A DNA stretch of 64,000 bases. Origin: Burkholderia sp. BCC0322 (GTDB lineage: Bacteria > Pseudomonadota > Gammaproteobacteria > Burkholderiales > Burkholderiaceae). The position numbers and the translations under genes were made by a program. The notes beneath the pieces are model-generated. The model was not told where the DNA came from. It made no database searches and saw only the letters and a list, made by a program, of their open reading frames with translations. Where the stretch lies: assembly GCF_902833045.1 (NCBI RefSeq), contig NZ_CADFDU010000004.1:124001-188000 (forward strand), read 5' to 3'. Positions 9,118 through 21,320 of the stretch are shown in pieces. The number at the start of each line of letters is the position of its first letter. The stretch's first letter is position 1.

Positions 9118-10020
9118 ATGCCCAAATGCCAGAATACGTATGAGCGGTTCCACACGCCGAGCGACGAGATTGCCGCGCGGGAAATCGCGGCGATGAGCGA
9201 TGAGGAGCGTGCGCGCGCCAAGTCGGCGGGGAGCGTGCATGTCCGAAACTGGCTCGCCATTCTGGCGTTGCCGGTCGTATTCGGGCCTGTGATCCCGGTG
9301 CTCACGTATTTGCTGGGCATACTTGCATACCGCGGAATGGTCGATCCGGCCTTTGATATGGATCGCGCGGTTGACGGAACAGTCGTCACCCTCATATGGG
9401 TCACGGCGCTCTTCATCGCAGTGTGGATCGGCCTGAACTGGTGCGTCGCGACGTACGGTACCCGACAGCGGTACTGGCGAGAAATGCCGTCCAACGGGCA
9501 TGTCGAACTGGAGCGCCATACGCTATGTTCAGCCATCGTCGTGTGGTCGGACGACTACGATCCGGAGCCCCTCTACGTCGAGGAATGGATCGACGGCAAG
9601 CTCAGATCCAGCAAGGCCCGAGTGAGACAGTGGATCCTGGCCCGAACGTCCGTCGGTCATTGGCTGGTGCTGGCTGATCTGATTGCGGCTGACAATTGGT
9701 ACAGGCCGCCAACGTTCCCCTTGGAGACGAAATGGTTGATCCCGAGGCGAGAATTGGCAATCGCATTTGCGCCGCGCACCCATATCCGCATCGGATTGAG
9801 ATGGAGTGGACCGGCCGCGCCATTGACCGTGACGTCCTGTCTGCTGTCTCACGCCGAATGCGAACGCCTGACTGCGGCGGCTCACCTCTTTGCTTTTTTT
9901 TCGCCGGCCCAATATGGCGTCGTCGATCCCTCCGATGCAGACTGGGTCGGGGAACTCGCCGCCAGGGCCCTGGAGCGTGAAATGCCTGTCGACGTGGTGG
10001 CCGGGCGGGCGTTGACGTAA
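9118..10020 (+). CDS. Two-span membrane protein of unknown function
   Basis: A 300-residue protein with two predicted transmembrane helices near residues 43-68 (NWLAILALPVVFGPVIP region) and 82-108 (VVTLIWVTALFIAVWIG), followed by a soluble region of about 190 residues containing several Trp/Tyr-rich stretches. The ATG at 9118 begins a polar N-terminus (M-P-K-C-Q-N-T-Y); a longer frame from 8968 exists but is basic and lacks a start signal. Base composition is a little lower in GC than neighbours, which may indicate acquisition. No family recognised. Confidence 0.6.
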   Translation: MPKCQNTYERFHTPSDEIAAREIAAMSDEERARAKSAGSVHVRNWLAILALPVVFGPVIPVLTYLLGILAYRGMVDPAFDMDRAVDGTVVTLIWVTALFIAVWIGLNWCVATYGTRQRYWREMPSNGHVELERHTLCSAIVVWSDDYDPEPLYVEEWIDGKLRSSKARVRQWILARTSVGHWLVLADLIAADNWYRPPTFPLETKWLIPRRELAIAFAPRTHIRIGLRWSGPAAPLTVTSCLLSHAECERLTAAAHLFAFFSPAQYGVVDPSDADWVGELAARALEREMPVDVVAGRALT

Positions 10021-10189
10021 TCATCGTGGGTCGTTTCAACAGCGACTGCGGCCGCCACCGCGCGAAGGCGCCCGGCGAACAGCCGGAACAGTACGTCACT
10101 TGGCGGCGACTGCATAATGACGGGGTTCAGCTCGAGATCTTGTGCACTGTCTTCCCCGGCGCAAGCCGCCCCAATCCGAATTCCCTTTG

Positions 10190-11116
10190 ATGACACCGAT
10201 TCCGAACCGACGATCCCGCCTGCGCGGCGGCCTGCTTGGCCTGCTGATCGGCGACGCGCTCGGCGTGCCGTACGAATTCCACGGCGCCGCTTCCATTCCG
10301 CCGCCTGCCGGGATCGACATGATCCCGCCGCCGGGCTTCGCTCGCGCGCACGACGGCGTACCGCCCGGCACCTGGAGCGACGACGGTGCGCAGGCGCTCG
10401 CGCTGCTCGACGCACTGCTGCGCGAGCACGACCTGAATCTCGATACGTTCGCCGGCAACCTGCTGAACTGGTTCAATCGCGGCGCATTCACGCCGGACGG
10501 CCGCGTATTCGACGTCGGCCTGCAGACTCAACGCGCGTTCCATGCGCTGGCGGCCGGCGCCGCGCCCGCAGCGGCCGGCCCCCGCGACGAGCGCGACAAC
10601 GGCAACGGCTCGCTGATGCGCTGCTTCCCCGTCGTGATGGTCGCCGCGTCACGCGACGACGCGATCCGGCTCGCGCACAAGCAGAGCATCGTCACGCATG
10701 GCCACGTGCGTTCGCAGCTTTGCTGCGCGCTCTATTGCCTGACGGCGCTGAGGATCGTCGACGGCCAGCCCGCGCCCGACGCGGTGCGCGCGGCAGAGGA
10801 CGAACTGCTCGCGCACTACGAAGGCACGGCCGACGAAATCGAACTGAAGATCGTGCTCGACGGCCGCTTCGACGCTCCGCAAGGATCGGGTTATGTGGTC
10901 GACAGTTTCTGGTCGGCGATCCATTGCCTTCTGTCGACGGGCAGCTACGAGGACTGCGTGAAGCGCGCGATCGCGCTCGGCAACGACACTGATACGACCG
11001 CGGCCATCGCCGGCGGCCTCGCCGGCGCGCAGTACGGCGAACAGGCGTTGCCCGATCGATGGGTTACAATGTTGCGCGGAAAAGAGATGGTCGAGGGCTG
11101 GCTCGCGAAGTTATGA
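10190..11116 (+). CDS. ADP-ribosylglycohydrolase family protein
   Basis: A 308-residue all-alpha ADP-ribosylglycohydrolase (DraG/ARH-like). Motifs: N-terminal GLLIGDALGVPYEF, the first metal-binding motif TWSDDGAQ (usual form WSDDT) and the second GNDTDTTAAIAGGLAGAQYG, which together hold the two magnesium ions. Such enzymes remove ADP-ribose from proteins, nucleic acids or small molecules. The Thr-to-Gly change in the first motif is worth noting but lies beside the metal-binding Asp pair, which is intact. The ATG at 10190 is the first start before the domain. No ADP-ribosyltransferase gene is adjacent. Confidence 0.92.
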   Translation: MTPIPNRRSRLRGGLLGLLIGDALGVPYEFHGAASIPPPAGIDMIPPPGFARAHDGVPPGTWSDDGAQALALLDALLREHDLNLDTFAGNLLNWFNRGAFTPDGRVFDVGLQTQRAFHALAAGAAPAAAGPRDERDNGNGSLMRCFPVVMVAASRDDAIRLAHKQSIVTHGHVRSQLCCALYCLTALRIVDGQPAPDAVRAAEDELLAHYEGTADEIELKIVLDGRFDAPQGSGYVVDSFWSAIHCLLSTGSYEDCVKRAIALGNDTDTTAAIAGGLAGAQYGEQALPDRWVTMLRGKEMVEGWLAKL

Positions 11117-11241
11117 ATACGACCTCATCGGCCGGCCGCCGAGTCGAACCTGGCGGGCCGAACCCGATTGCCTCGCGTCGTTGCATCAACGCGTACGCGA
11201 TCGTTCCTGCCGCGAAATGATCCGCTGCTGCCGCAGCAGCA

Positions 11242-11790
11242 TCAGCGCCGGTCGCTCGCCAGCAACCCGTACAGCGCGCTGTCCGACACTTCGTCACCGA
11301 CGATCCAGCGTTCGCGCAGCAGCCCTTCCCGCACGAAGCCCAGCCGTTCGAGCAGCCCCGCAGACGCGACGTTGCGCGGATCGAGATCGGCTTCGAGCCG
11401 GTTCAGCCGCAGCGTGCCGAATGCGTGATCGATCATGGCCGATGCCGCCTCGCGCATGTATCCGCCACGCCAGCACTTACGCCGCAGGCTGAAGCCGATC
11501 TCGGCGCGCCGGCATTGCTCGTTCGCATGGAACAGCACGCATTCGCCGAGCGCCTCGCCGGTTTCCCGCGATTCGAGCACGCAGATCAGGTCCTGCCCGC
11601 TCGCGGACGTCTTCACGTTGCGCGCGACGCGCTCGATCGCCTGGTCGATATGCGTCATCGGCGAGAACGAGAAATAGCGCATCGCTTCCGCATCCGACCA
11701 GATCTCGAAGAAGGCACGCGCATCCGCTTCGCGTAGCGGCCGCAGGACGAGGCGGGAAGTATGCAGCGTGACAGGTTCGAACAGGGGCAT
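11242..11790 (-). CDS. GNAT acetyltransferase, RimJ/RimL-like
   Basis: A 182-residue GCN5-related N-acetyltransferase of the RimJ/RimL type, transferring acetyl from acetyl-CoA to an amine, in this subfamily often a protein N-terminus. It shows the opening TSRLVLRPLREADA, the acetyl-CoA loop region FSLRRKCWRGGYMREA (variant of the Q/R-x-x-G-x-G/A motif) and the family's NVASAGLLERLGFVREG near the C-terminus. Substrate cannot be inferred. Convergent with the glycohydrolase gene, about 125 bases apart. Confidence 0.9.
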   Translation of the reverse strand: MPLFEPVTLHTSRLVLRPLREADARAFFEIWSDAEAMRYFSFSPMTHIDQAIERVARNVKTSASGQDLICVLESRETGEALGECVLFHANEQCRRAEIGFSLRRKCWRGGYMREAASAMIDHAFGTLRLNRLEADLDPRNVASAGLLERLGFVREGLLRERWIVGDEVSDSALYGLLASDRR

Positions 11791-11912
11791 GGCGACAGTC
11801 GGTCGAAAAACGGGATCGTGAATTAGAACATGCAGGCCGAAAGTCGGCTATGTCACGCATTCGAACGATCCGTCGCGCCTCTCCGCAACAACCGGATCGC
11901 CGCCAAACAACA

Positions 11913-11935
11913 AGGCCCGGACATCGCCCGGGCCT
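11913..11935 (-). terminator. Terminator at the end of the catabolic operon
   Basis: The stem AGGCCCGG/CCGGGCCT with a 7-nt loop, read on the minus strand, is followed by TTGTTGTTT. It lies 35 bases beyond the MFS gene stop and closes the long leftward operon that begins at the ferredoxin gene. Confidence 0.75.
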
Positions 11936-11969
11936 CTCCACCTCATCCGATACCGCCGGCCGGCCGCGC

Positions 11970-13370
11970 TTACGCTTCGAGCGCTTCGAGCACCTTCCCC
12001 TTCGTCTCGATCCCGACGAAGTGCACGGTCACGGCTGCGATCAGCGGCACGATGCCGATCAGGTAGAACGCCGGCGCGAGGTTGCCGCCGATGATCGCGT
12101 GCGGCACCACCATCGGCGCGACGAACGACGCGATCTTCAGCCATGCGCTGCCGAGCCCGCAGCCCGACGCGCGGATGCTCGTCGGATACTGCTCCGGCGT
12201 ATAGACGTACGCGGTAATGAATCCCGACGCCATCAAGCCGAGCGACAGCGAGCAGAAGATCGACACGACATACACCGACGACGCGTGATAGAAGCCCGCG
12301 AACGCCAGCGACAGTGCGCACAGCACGAACGACCACACGATCACCGGCTTGCGGCCGAGCTTGTCGACCAGCAGCGCCGACGCCAGCGACCCGAGCACGC
12401 CCATCACCGAGCCGATCACCGCGAGGTTCAGCGCGAGCTGCAGCGGTGCGTGATAGAAGTTCTTGTAGATCGTCGGCAGCCATGTCGACAGCCCGTACTG
12501 GATGAACCCGCAGGTCGCCCACAACGTCGCCACCGCGAGCGTGCGCTTGCGATACGCGGCGCTGAACAGGTCGCTCATCTTGCGCTTCGGATGCTGGCGC
12601 ACCATCTCGTCGAACGCGGCCACCTGCGTGACCGGCGGCAGCTCGCCACGCACCGACGCCTCGAACACGCCGACCGCTCGCCCGGCTTCCGGGAGCCGCC
12701 CGCGCGACGCGAGCCAGCGCGGCGATTCCGGCACGAGGCGCGTGAGCACGAGCGACAGGATCAGCGGCAGCCCGCCGACGAAGTACATGATTTCCCAGCC
12801 GAAGCGCGGCACGAGCCACGCACCGAGCGCCATCGACACGAGCAGGCCGATCGGGAACACGATCTCGTACAGCAGCACGAAGCGGCCGCGGCCATGCGCG
12901 CGCGTGATCTCGTTGATGTACGTCGCGGCCACCGGCAGCTCGCCGCCCAGGCCCAGGCCCTGCAAAATCCGCAGCAGCACGAAGATCTCGAACGTCGGCG
13001 CGAAGCCGCACGCGATGCTCGTGATGCCGATCACGGCGGAGCTCCACGCGATCGCCTTCACGCGGCCGTGCTTCTCCGCCAGCGCGGGAAACAGGAAGGC
13101 GCCGATCAGCTGGCCGATCGCGCCGGATGCGATCAGCATGCCGATCTGCGTCGGCGACAGCCCCCATTTGTGAATCAGCAGCGGCAGCGTCGCGGCGATC
13201 GTGATCACGTCGAAGCCGTCGAAGAACGTCGCGGCGCCGATCAGCACGCGCGCGCGGATCTGCATCGCGTTGGCGGGAAGCCGCTCGAGCCGCGCGATGA
13301 TCGCGCCGGGCGTGGAGGCGGCAGCTTCCATCGTGGCGCGACCGGCCACGACGTTGTCGAAAGTGCTCAT
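11970..13370 (-). CDS. MFS transporter, aromatic acid:H+ symporter type
   Basis: A 466-residue inner-membrane transporter of the major facilitator superfamily with 12 predicted spans. Features typical of the aromatic-acid/H+ symporter and sugar-porter branches are present: FFDGFDVITIA in TM1, the loop 2-3 motif FPALAEKHGRVK, GLGLGGELPVAATYINE in TM4, PESPRWLASRGR after TM6 and KLGRKPVIV in loop 8-9. It is the last gene of the aromatic catabolic operon, 30 bases after the reductase, and most likely imports the pathway substrate. Confidence 0.92.
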   Translation of the reverse strand: MSTFDNVVAGRATMEAAASTPGAIIARLERLPANAMQIRARVLIGAATFFDGFDVITIAATLPLLIHKWGLSPTQIGMLIASGAIGQLIGAFLFPALAEKHGRVKAIAWSSAVIGITSIACGFAPTFEIFVLLRILQGLGLGGELPVAATYINEITRAHGRGRFVLLYEIVFPIGLLVSMALGAWLVPRFGWEIMYFVGGLPLILSLVLTRLVPESPRWLASRGRLPEAGRAVGVFEASVRGELPPVTQVAAFDEMVRQHPKRKMSDLFSAAYRKRTLAVATLWATCGFIQYGLSTWLPTIYKNFYHAPLQLALNLAVIGSVMGVLGSLASALLVDKLGRKPVIVWSFVLCALSLAFAGFYHASSVYVVSIFCSLSLGLMASGFITAYVYTPEQYPTSIRASGCGLGSAWLKIASFVAPMVVPHAIIGGNLAPAFYLIGIVPLIAAVTVHFVGIETKGKVLEALEA

Positions 13371-13400
13371 GCGGGGAGTCTCCTGTGTCTCGTCGCCCGG

Positions 13401-14645
13401 TCAGGCCAGAGTCTTGCTCGTGTCTGCCAGCGCTTCCGTATCCACTGCCCGGCCCTGGTTCATCCACTTGCGCGCGAGCTTCAGCTCGCGTGCGTTGTTG
13501 ATGGCGACGACACCTCTCACATGTCCTTCGCCCACGAAAAACAGCGTCGCGCGGCGCGCGGCAAGCTCGCCGCGCACGACGAGCTGCGCATCGGCCGGCA
13601 GATCGCCGAGGATCTGCAGGTTCACGTCGTACTGATCGGACCAGAACCACGGAATCTCCGCGTACGGCGCGCGCACGCCGAGCACGGCCTTCGCGGCCGC
13701 GATCGCCTGGTTCTGCGCGTTGGCCCACGATTCGAGCCGCACGCGCCGCTTCAGCCAGCCGTTGTGATGGTTCGCGACGTCGCCGCACGCGAAGATCGCC
13801 GGGTCGCTCGTCGCGCCGAATTCGTCGACGACGATGCCGTCGTCGACGGCCAGCCCCGCATCGCTCGCGAGCGACGCGTTCAGCGCGAGGCCGATGCCGG
13901 CCACCGCGAAATCGGCGTCGATCGTCGTACCGTCGGCGAGCGTCGCGCGGACCTTCGACGCGTCGCCCGGCTGCGCGTCGAGCGATGCGAGCGCCGCGCC
14001 GAGGCGGACGTCGACGCCGTTCGCGCGATGCAGGTCGAGCAGGAAATCCGACACGATCTGCGGCACTGAACGGCCGCACAGCCGCGGCGCGCCTTCGACC
14101 ACCACCGCTTCGACGCCGAGCTTGCGCGCGGTCGCCGCGACTTCGAGGCCGATCCAGCCGCCGCCGATCACGAGCACACGCCGGCTCGCACGCAGCTTCT
14201 CGCCGAGCGCGGCCGCTTCGTCGAGCGTGCGCAGGTAATGCAGGCCCGGCGTCCTGACGATCGAATCCGGCAGACGGCGTGACGTGCCGCCCGTCGCGAT
14301 CACGAGGCGGTCGTATTCGATCTCGCGCCCGCTTTCGGTCTTCACGACGCGGCACGCACGGTCGATCGATGCCGCGCGTTCCGGCTGCCATGCTTCGACG
14401 TTCAGCGCGTCGAATTCGTCGGGTCGCACGACACGCACGGTTTCGATGTCGGCGTCGCCGGCCAGCACGGCCTTCGACAGCGGCGGACGCTCGTACGGCA
14501 AATGCGGTTCGTCCGCGATCATCACGAGACGGCCGGCAAAGCCTTCCGCGCGCAGCGTCTTCAGCACCCAGCCGGCGGCCTGGCCGCCGCCGATCACGAC
14601 GACCGTGCCGGGCGCGGCCTGCTCCCGCGAGTTCTCGTCGCTCAT
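13401..14645 (-). CDS. Rieske dioxygenase ferredoxin reductase (FAD)
   Basis: A 414-residue FAD-dependent pyridine nucleotide-disulfide oxidoreductase of the BphA4/rubredoxin-reductase type. FAD site: TVVVIGGGQAAGWVLKTL at the N-terminus; NADH site: RVLVIGGGWIGLEVAATA near residue 150; second FAD motif IFACGDVANH near residue 285; reductase C-domain at the end. It should pass electrons from NADH to the Rieske ferredoxin encoded at the other end of the operon. The ATG at 14643-14645 overlaps the TGA of the upstream dioxygenase (ATGA), indicating translational coupling. Confidence 0.95.
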   Translation of the reverse strand: MSDENSREQAAPGTVVVIGGGQAAGWVLKTLRAEGFAGRLVMIADEPHLPYERPPLSKAVLAGDADIETVRVVRPDEFDALNVEAWQPERAASIDRACRVVKTESGREIEYDRLVIATGGTSRRLPDSIVRTPGLHYLRTLDEAAALGEKLRASRRVLVIGGGWIGLEVAATARKLGVEAVVVEGAPRLCGRSVPQIVSDFLLDLHRANGVDVRLGAALASLDAQPGDASKVRATLADGTTIDADFAVAGIGLALNASLASDAGLAVDDGIVVDEFGATSDPAIFACGDVANHHNGWLKRRVRLESWANAQNQAIAAAKAVLGVRAPYAEIPWFWSDQYDVNLQILGDLPADAQLVVRGELAARRATLFFVGEGHVRGVVAINNARELKLARKWMNQGRAVDTEALADTSKTLA

Positions 14646-15604
14646 GATTTGCGCTCCGTCATGAACTTGCCTTCCGGCGCCTTCGCGCTCTTCTGCCGGC
14701 GCGTATGGCCGTCGAGGCCGCCGTCGACGGCCCATTCGGCGAACACGGTCGGGCCCGGCTCGAATTCGCGCGGCTGCCACTCGGGCGTCAGCACGTCTTC
14801 GTCCGCGTAGTACTCGATCAGGCCGCCGGCCGGGTTCTGGAAGTACCAGAAGTACGCGGACGACACCGGGTGACGGCCCGGGCCGAGTTGCGTTTCCCAG
14901 CCGCAGCGGTCGATGTGCAGGCCGCCGCCGAACACTTCGTGGATATCGCGCACGGTGAACGCGACGTGGTTCAGGCCGCGTTTGCCGTTCGGCAGCGCGA
15001 GCAGGAACAGGTCGTGGTGGCCGCCGTGCGGCGCGCAGCGCATGAACGCGCCGCGGCCCGGGTAACGATCCGACGTCTCGAAGCCCAGCAGCTCGTGATA
15101 GAACTTTTCCTGCGCATCGAGGCAGTTCGTGAAGAACACGACATGCCCGACCTCGACCGGCTCCGCGCGCGGGTAGATCGGGCTCGGCTGGTCGACGCGC
15201 AGCGTCCGGCCCCACACGTTCGACGGCGAGCCGGTGATGTCGAGTTCGCGCTTGCGCGTGACTTCGACACGGATCGCCATCCCGTTCGGGTCGATGCAGC
15301 CGATCGCGTCATCCTGCGCGTAATACCCGGGCTGGCCGGCGAGCTTCGTGCGCAGCGCGTCGAGATCCTGCTGCGTCGCGACACCCCACGTGACTTCACG
15401 CAGCGTCGGGCCCGCTTCGAACGCGGGCGGCAGCGCCGGATCGTCGGCCTTCACGGCCAGCACGGTGCAACCGTTCAGCGTCTCGAAGCGCGCGCGCGTG
15501 TCGTCGTGCGCGACTTCCCTCATCCCCCAGTCGGCGAAGAAGCGCCGGCAGGTGGCGAGGTCGTCGACGCCGTACGTGATCTGCTCGATTCCCAAAATGC
15601 TCAT
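14642..15604 (-). CDS. Extradiol ring-cleavage dioxygenase (VOC family)
   Basis: A 320-residue two-module vicinal oxygen chelate protein like catechol 2,3-dioxygenase and 2,3-dihydroxybiphenyl dioxygenase. Each half has the beta-alpha-beta-beta-beta fold (QITYGVDDLATCRRFFADW; VGHVVFFTNCLDAQEKFYHE). Likely Fe(II) ligands are the His in VEVGHVVFF, the His in RGLNHVAFTV and the Glu in GGLIEYYAD. It would cleave the aromatic catechol formed by the Rieske oxygenase and an SDR dehydrogenase. An intact 2-His-1-Glu set suggests activity; substrate is not predictable. Confidence 0.92.
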   Translation of the reverse strand: MSILGIEQITYGVDDLATCRRFFADWGMREVAHDDTRARFETLNGCTVLAVKADDPALPPAFEAGPTLREVTWGVATQQDLDALRTKLAGQPGYYAQDDAIGCIDPNGMAIRVEVTRKRELDITGSPSNVWGRTLRVDQPSPIYPRAEPVEVGHVVFFTNCLDAQEKFYHELLGFETSDRYPGRGAFMRCAPHGGHHDLFLLALPNGKRGLNHVAFTVRDIHEVFGGGLHIDRCGWETQLGPGRHPVSSAYFWYFQNPAGGLIEYYADEDVLTPEWQPREFEPGPTVFAEWAVDGGLDGHTRRQKSAKAPEGKFMTERKS

Positions 15605-15622
15605 TGCGTCATTCCCCTTCGC

Positions 15623-17113
15623 TCAGTTCGCCCACGGCAGCGGCGCGTCGTTCAAGCCCCAGTAGAGGCTCTTCTGCTGCATGTACTCGCGGATGCCGAG
15701 ACGACCCTTCTCGCGCCCCATCCCGCTCTCCTTCCAGCCCGAGAACGGCGTGGAAATCGAAAACAGCTTGTACGTGTTGATCCAGACGGTGCCCGTCTCC
15801 AGCGCACGCGCGATGCGCCACGCGCGCTTGTAGTCGCGCGTCCAGATGCCGGCCGCCAGGCCGAACACGCTGTCGTTCGCCTGCGCGATCAGCGACGCTT
15901 CGTCGTCGAACGGCATCGCGACGAGCACCGGGCCGAAGATTTCCTCCTGACAGATGCGCGCGCTGTTCGGCAGGCCTTCGAGTATCGTCGGCTGATAGAA
16001 GAAGCCGTGCTCGCGCCCGTCGCCCGACGGCCGCTCACCGCCGCACAGCAGGCGGCCGCCTTCCTCGAGACCGAGCGCCACGTAGCGCTCCACCGATTCG
16101 CGATGCTTCGCGGTGATCAGCGGCCCCATCTGCGTGTCGGGGCGCGTCGGGTCGCCCACGCGCAGCTTGCGTGCGCCCGCGACCAGGCGCTGCATGAATG
16201 CGTCATACACCGCGCGCTGCACGAACAGCCGCGAGCCCGCGATGCACGCTTCGCCCGACGAGCTGAAGATCCCGTACAGCACGCCGTTGACCGCGTGATC
16301 GAGATCGGCGTCTTCGCAGACGATCGTCGGCGACTTGCCGCCGAGTTCGAGCGACACCGGCATCAGCTTCTCGGCCGCGATGCGCGCGATGCCGCGGCCC
16401 ACTTCGGTGCCGCCGGTGAACGACACTTTCTTCACCAGCGGATGACGCACCAGCACGTCGCCGATCACCGAGCCCTTGCCCGGCAGCACGCTCAGCACGC
16501 CCTTCGGCACGCCCGCTTCCTCGCAGATGCGAGCCAGCGCTAGCGACACGAGCGGCGTGACTTCGGCCGGCTTGAGCACCACCGCGTTGCCGCCGGCGAG
16601 CGCCGGTGCGAGCTTCTGCGCATCGGATGCGATCGGCGAATTCCACGGCGTGATCGCCGCGATCACGCCGATCGGTTCGTACACGCTCATCGTCAGGTAG
16701 TCGCCGCGCGACGGCGTCAGTTCCTCGTCGAGCGTTTCGAGGCACGCCGCGAAATAGCGAAACGTGTTCGCGGCGCTCGCCACCAGCACGCGCGTCTCGC
16801 CGATCGGCTTGCCGTTGTCGCGACGCTGCAGGTTCGCGAGCGCCTCGTGGCGCTGCATGATCAGATCGGCGATGCGGTACAGCACCTGCGCGCGCAGGTG
16901 CGGCTTCAGCCCGGCCCAGTCGGCGCGGCGCCACGCGGCGTCGGCGGCCTCGACGGCTTCGGCCGCGTCTTGCGCATTCGCGGTCGACACTTCCATGTTC
17001 AGCGACTGGTCGGCCGGATAGATGCTCGCGTAAGGCGCGCCACGGCCGCGCCGCCATTCACCGCCGATCAGGATGTTGCCGTCGGGTACGAGGCTCGTAT
17101 CGAAAGGAGTCAT
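15623..17113 (-). CDS. NAD(P)-dependent aldehyde dehydrogenase
   Basis: A 496-residue aldehyde dehydrogenase. Catalytic Cys290 (SSSGEACIAGSRL) and general base Glu256 (VSLELGGKSP) are present, as are Asn158 (TPWNSP) and the cofactor loop SFTGGTEVGRGI. It oxidises an aldehyde to the acid, in this operon probably the aldehyde released by the TPP-dependent enzyme or a semialdehyde from ring cleavage. The ATG at 17111-17113 (M-T-P-F-D) is used; an in-frame upstream start adds ten residues without a better ribosome binding site. Confidence 0.95.
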   Translation of the reverse strand: MTPFDTSLVPDGNILIGGEWRRGRGAPYASIYPADQSLNMEVSTANAQDAAEAVEAADAAWRRADWAGLKPHLRAQVLYRIADLIMQRHEALANLQRRDNGKPIGETRVLVASAANTFRYFAACLETLDEELTPSRGDYLTMSVYEPIGVIAAITPWNSPIASDAQKLAPALAGGNAVVLKPAEVTPLVSLALARICEEAGVPKGVLSVLPGKGSVIGDVLVRHPLVKKVSFTGGTEVGRGIARIAAEKLMPVSLELGGKSPTIVCEDADLDHAVNGVLYGIFSSSGEACIAGSRLFVQRAVYDAFMQRLVAGARKLRVGDPTRPDTQMGPLITAKHRESVERYVALGLEEGGRLLCGGERPSGDGREHGFFYQPTILEGLPNSARICQEEIFGPVLVAMPFDDEASLIAQANDSVFGLAAGIWTRDYKRAWRIARALETGTVWINTYKLFSISTPFSGWKESGMGREKGRLGIREYMQQKSLYWGLNDAPLPWAN

Positions 17114-17185
17114 GTCACAAGTCCCACAAATCTGTCTCTGCACGTCCGCCTTCGCCGTGGCGCGGGCGGACCTTCAACGGCCCGG

Positions 17186-19668
<2,483 letters not shown>

Positions 19669-19676
<8 letters not shown>

Positions 19677-20466
19677 GGCGTGCAAAGCCTCCAGAAACGT
19701 CGATATGGCTGCCCGTCGTGTACGACGACAGATGCGTTGCGAGATAAAAAAGTGCCCAGGCGGCCTCGTCAGGCTTGCCGAAGCGGTTCAGCGGAATGTT
19801 CTTCGTGCGGGCGATCGCGCCCGTCCAGTCCTCCCAGCTTTCGCCGGACCGCGCCTGCGTTTCGTAACGGCGGCGCCACTGGCCCGACTCGACGATGCCG
19901 ATCAGGATCGAGTTCACGCGAATGCGCTGCGGCGCGAGTTCGGCCGCGAGCGACTTCACGAGGCTCAGCACGCCCGCGCGCGCGGACGACGTCGCGACCA
20001 TGTGCGGCTCCGGCTGCAGCGCGAGCAGCGAGTTCACGCAGGTGATCGTCGGCGCGTGCGCGTCGCGCAGCAGCGGCAGGAACGCGCGCGTCGGGCGGAT
20101 GATGCTGAAATACTTCAGTTCGAGTTCTTCGCGCCACGCGTCGTCGGTCGTGTCGGCGAAGGTCGACACGCGCCCCTGGCCGGCATTGTTGACCAGCATG
20201 TCGGCACGGCCGAAACGCGTCGAAACCGCTTGCGCGAACGCGGCCACATCGGTTTCGTCGAGCACGTTGCAGCGCTCGGCGAGCAGTTGCGCGCCCGGGT
20301 ATTTTTCAGCGAGCATCGCTTCGGCGCGTGCTAGGCGGTCGCTGTCGCGGCCGCAAATCGCGACCGATGCGCCCGCCTGCAGGAACCGTTCGGCCGTCGC
20401 GAGGCCGATGCCGGACGAACCGCCCGTCACCACCGCGACATGCCCGGTCAGATCGATCTCAATCAT
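19669..20466 (-). CDS. SDR-family protein with altered catalytic motif
   Basis: A 265-residue short-chain dehydrogenase/reductase fold: cofactor motif VTGGSSGIG, NNAG motif (LVNNAGQG), and the Ser strand ITCVNSLLALQ. Where classical SDRs have Y-x-x-x-K, this one reads T-S-S-A-R-A-G, so both the catalytic Tyr and Lys appear replaced. A known BKR-like SDR subgroup also departs from the tetrad. It may be a divergent reductase or a non-catalytic partner. It is translationally coupled on both sides (ATGA overlap with the IclR gene, 8-base overlap with the TPP gene). Confidence 0.88.
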
Positions 20467-21320
20467 CGGAGTCCTAATGCCTTCAGAAACGTGTGCTCGT
20501 CATCCGAGCGGTAATTGAGCCGCCGCGACAGTTCCGCCGCCGCGCGCTGCACCTTGTCGATCAGGCCGTCCGCGATCAGCGCCGCGTCGATTTCCGGCCG
20601 CGGCACCGTCACCGTGATGCACGCGACGATCTTCTGCGTCTCGTTGCGCACCGGCGCCGTGACCACCGAGATGCCGCGCTCGAACGACGAATTGCTGACA
20701 CCGTAGCCGCGCAGCGCATCCTCGCGGATCAAGTCGTACAGCGCATCGACCGTCTCGGGTGTCGCGTTCGTCATCCGGTTCAGCGCGCCTTCCGGATACA
20801 GCGCATGCAGCTCCTTCAACGACAGGTCGCCCATCAGTACGTGGCCGTGCGTCGTTGCATGCGCGGGCAGGCGCGTGCCGACGTTCACGCGGATCGAGCT
20901 GAACACCGGCGCCTGGCTCTGCGCCTTCGCGACGAACACCACGTCGCGGCCGTCGCGGATCACGATGTGCGTCGTGAAGCCGGTCGCGTCGCGCAGGCTT
21001 TCGATCACGGGCAGGCCGAGATCGGTCAGCTCCAGCGAGCTCAGGTATTCGAAACCGAGCCGCAGCACGGCGATGCCGAGCTTGTAGTTGCGATCCTTGT
21101 CCGCGCGCTCGAGGAAGCCGAGCGATTCGAGCGTCTGCAGCAAACGGAACACCGTCGTGCGCGGAATGCCGAGCCGCTTCGACAATTCGGGCGCGCCGAG
21201 CACCGGCTCGCGCGGCGAGAATTCTGCGAGGATCCGCAGCCCGCGTTCGAGACCCGGCACCACGTAACTGGCCTCGCCCTTGCCGCTTTCGGCGTCGGCT
21301 CGTTGCAGCGGTTCGTTCAT
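20463..21320 (-). CDS. IclR-family transcriptional regulator (in operon)
   Basis: A 285-residue IclR regulator with an N-terminal winged helix-turn-helix (LGAPELSKRLGIPRTTVFRLLQTLESLGFL) and a C-terminal effector-binding domain (TGFTTHIVIRDGRDVVFVAKA; THGHVLMGDLS; RGYGVSNSSFERGISVVTAPV). It is embedded mid-operon with ATGA overlaps on both sides, so it is made together with the enzymes. It is closely similar along its full length to the IclR protein at 26928-27821. The likely targets are the GTTCC-N6-GGAAC sites at 25349 and 25634. Confidence 0.95.
   Translation of the reverse strand: MNEPLQRADAESGKGEASYVVPGLERGLRILAEFSPREPVLGAPELSKRLGIPRTTVFRLLQTLESLGFLERADKDRNYKLGIAVLRLGFEYLSSLELTDLGLPVIESLRDATGFTTHIVIRDGRDVVFVAKAQSQAPVFSSIRVNVGTRLPAHATTHGHVLMGDLSLKELHALYPEGALNRMTNATPETVDALYDLIREDALRGYGVSNSSFERGISVVTAPVRNETQKIVACITVTVPRPEIDAALIADGLIDKVQRAAAELSRRLNYRSDDEHTFLKALGLR

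Noticed and set aside
14705-16543. 612-codon plus-strand frame across the dioxygenase and aldehyde dehydrogenase genes
   Set aside because: Antisense shadow in GC-rich DNA; both minus-strand genes have complete motifs and start signals.
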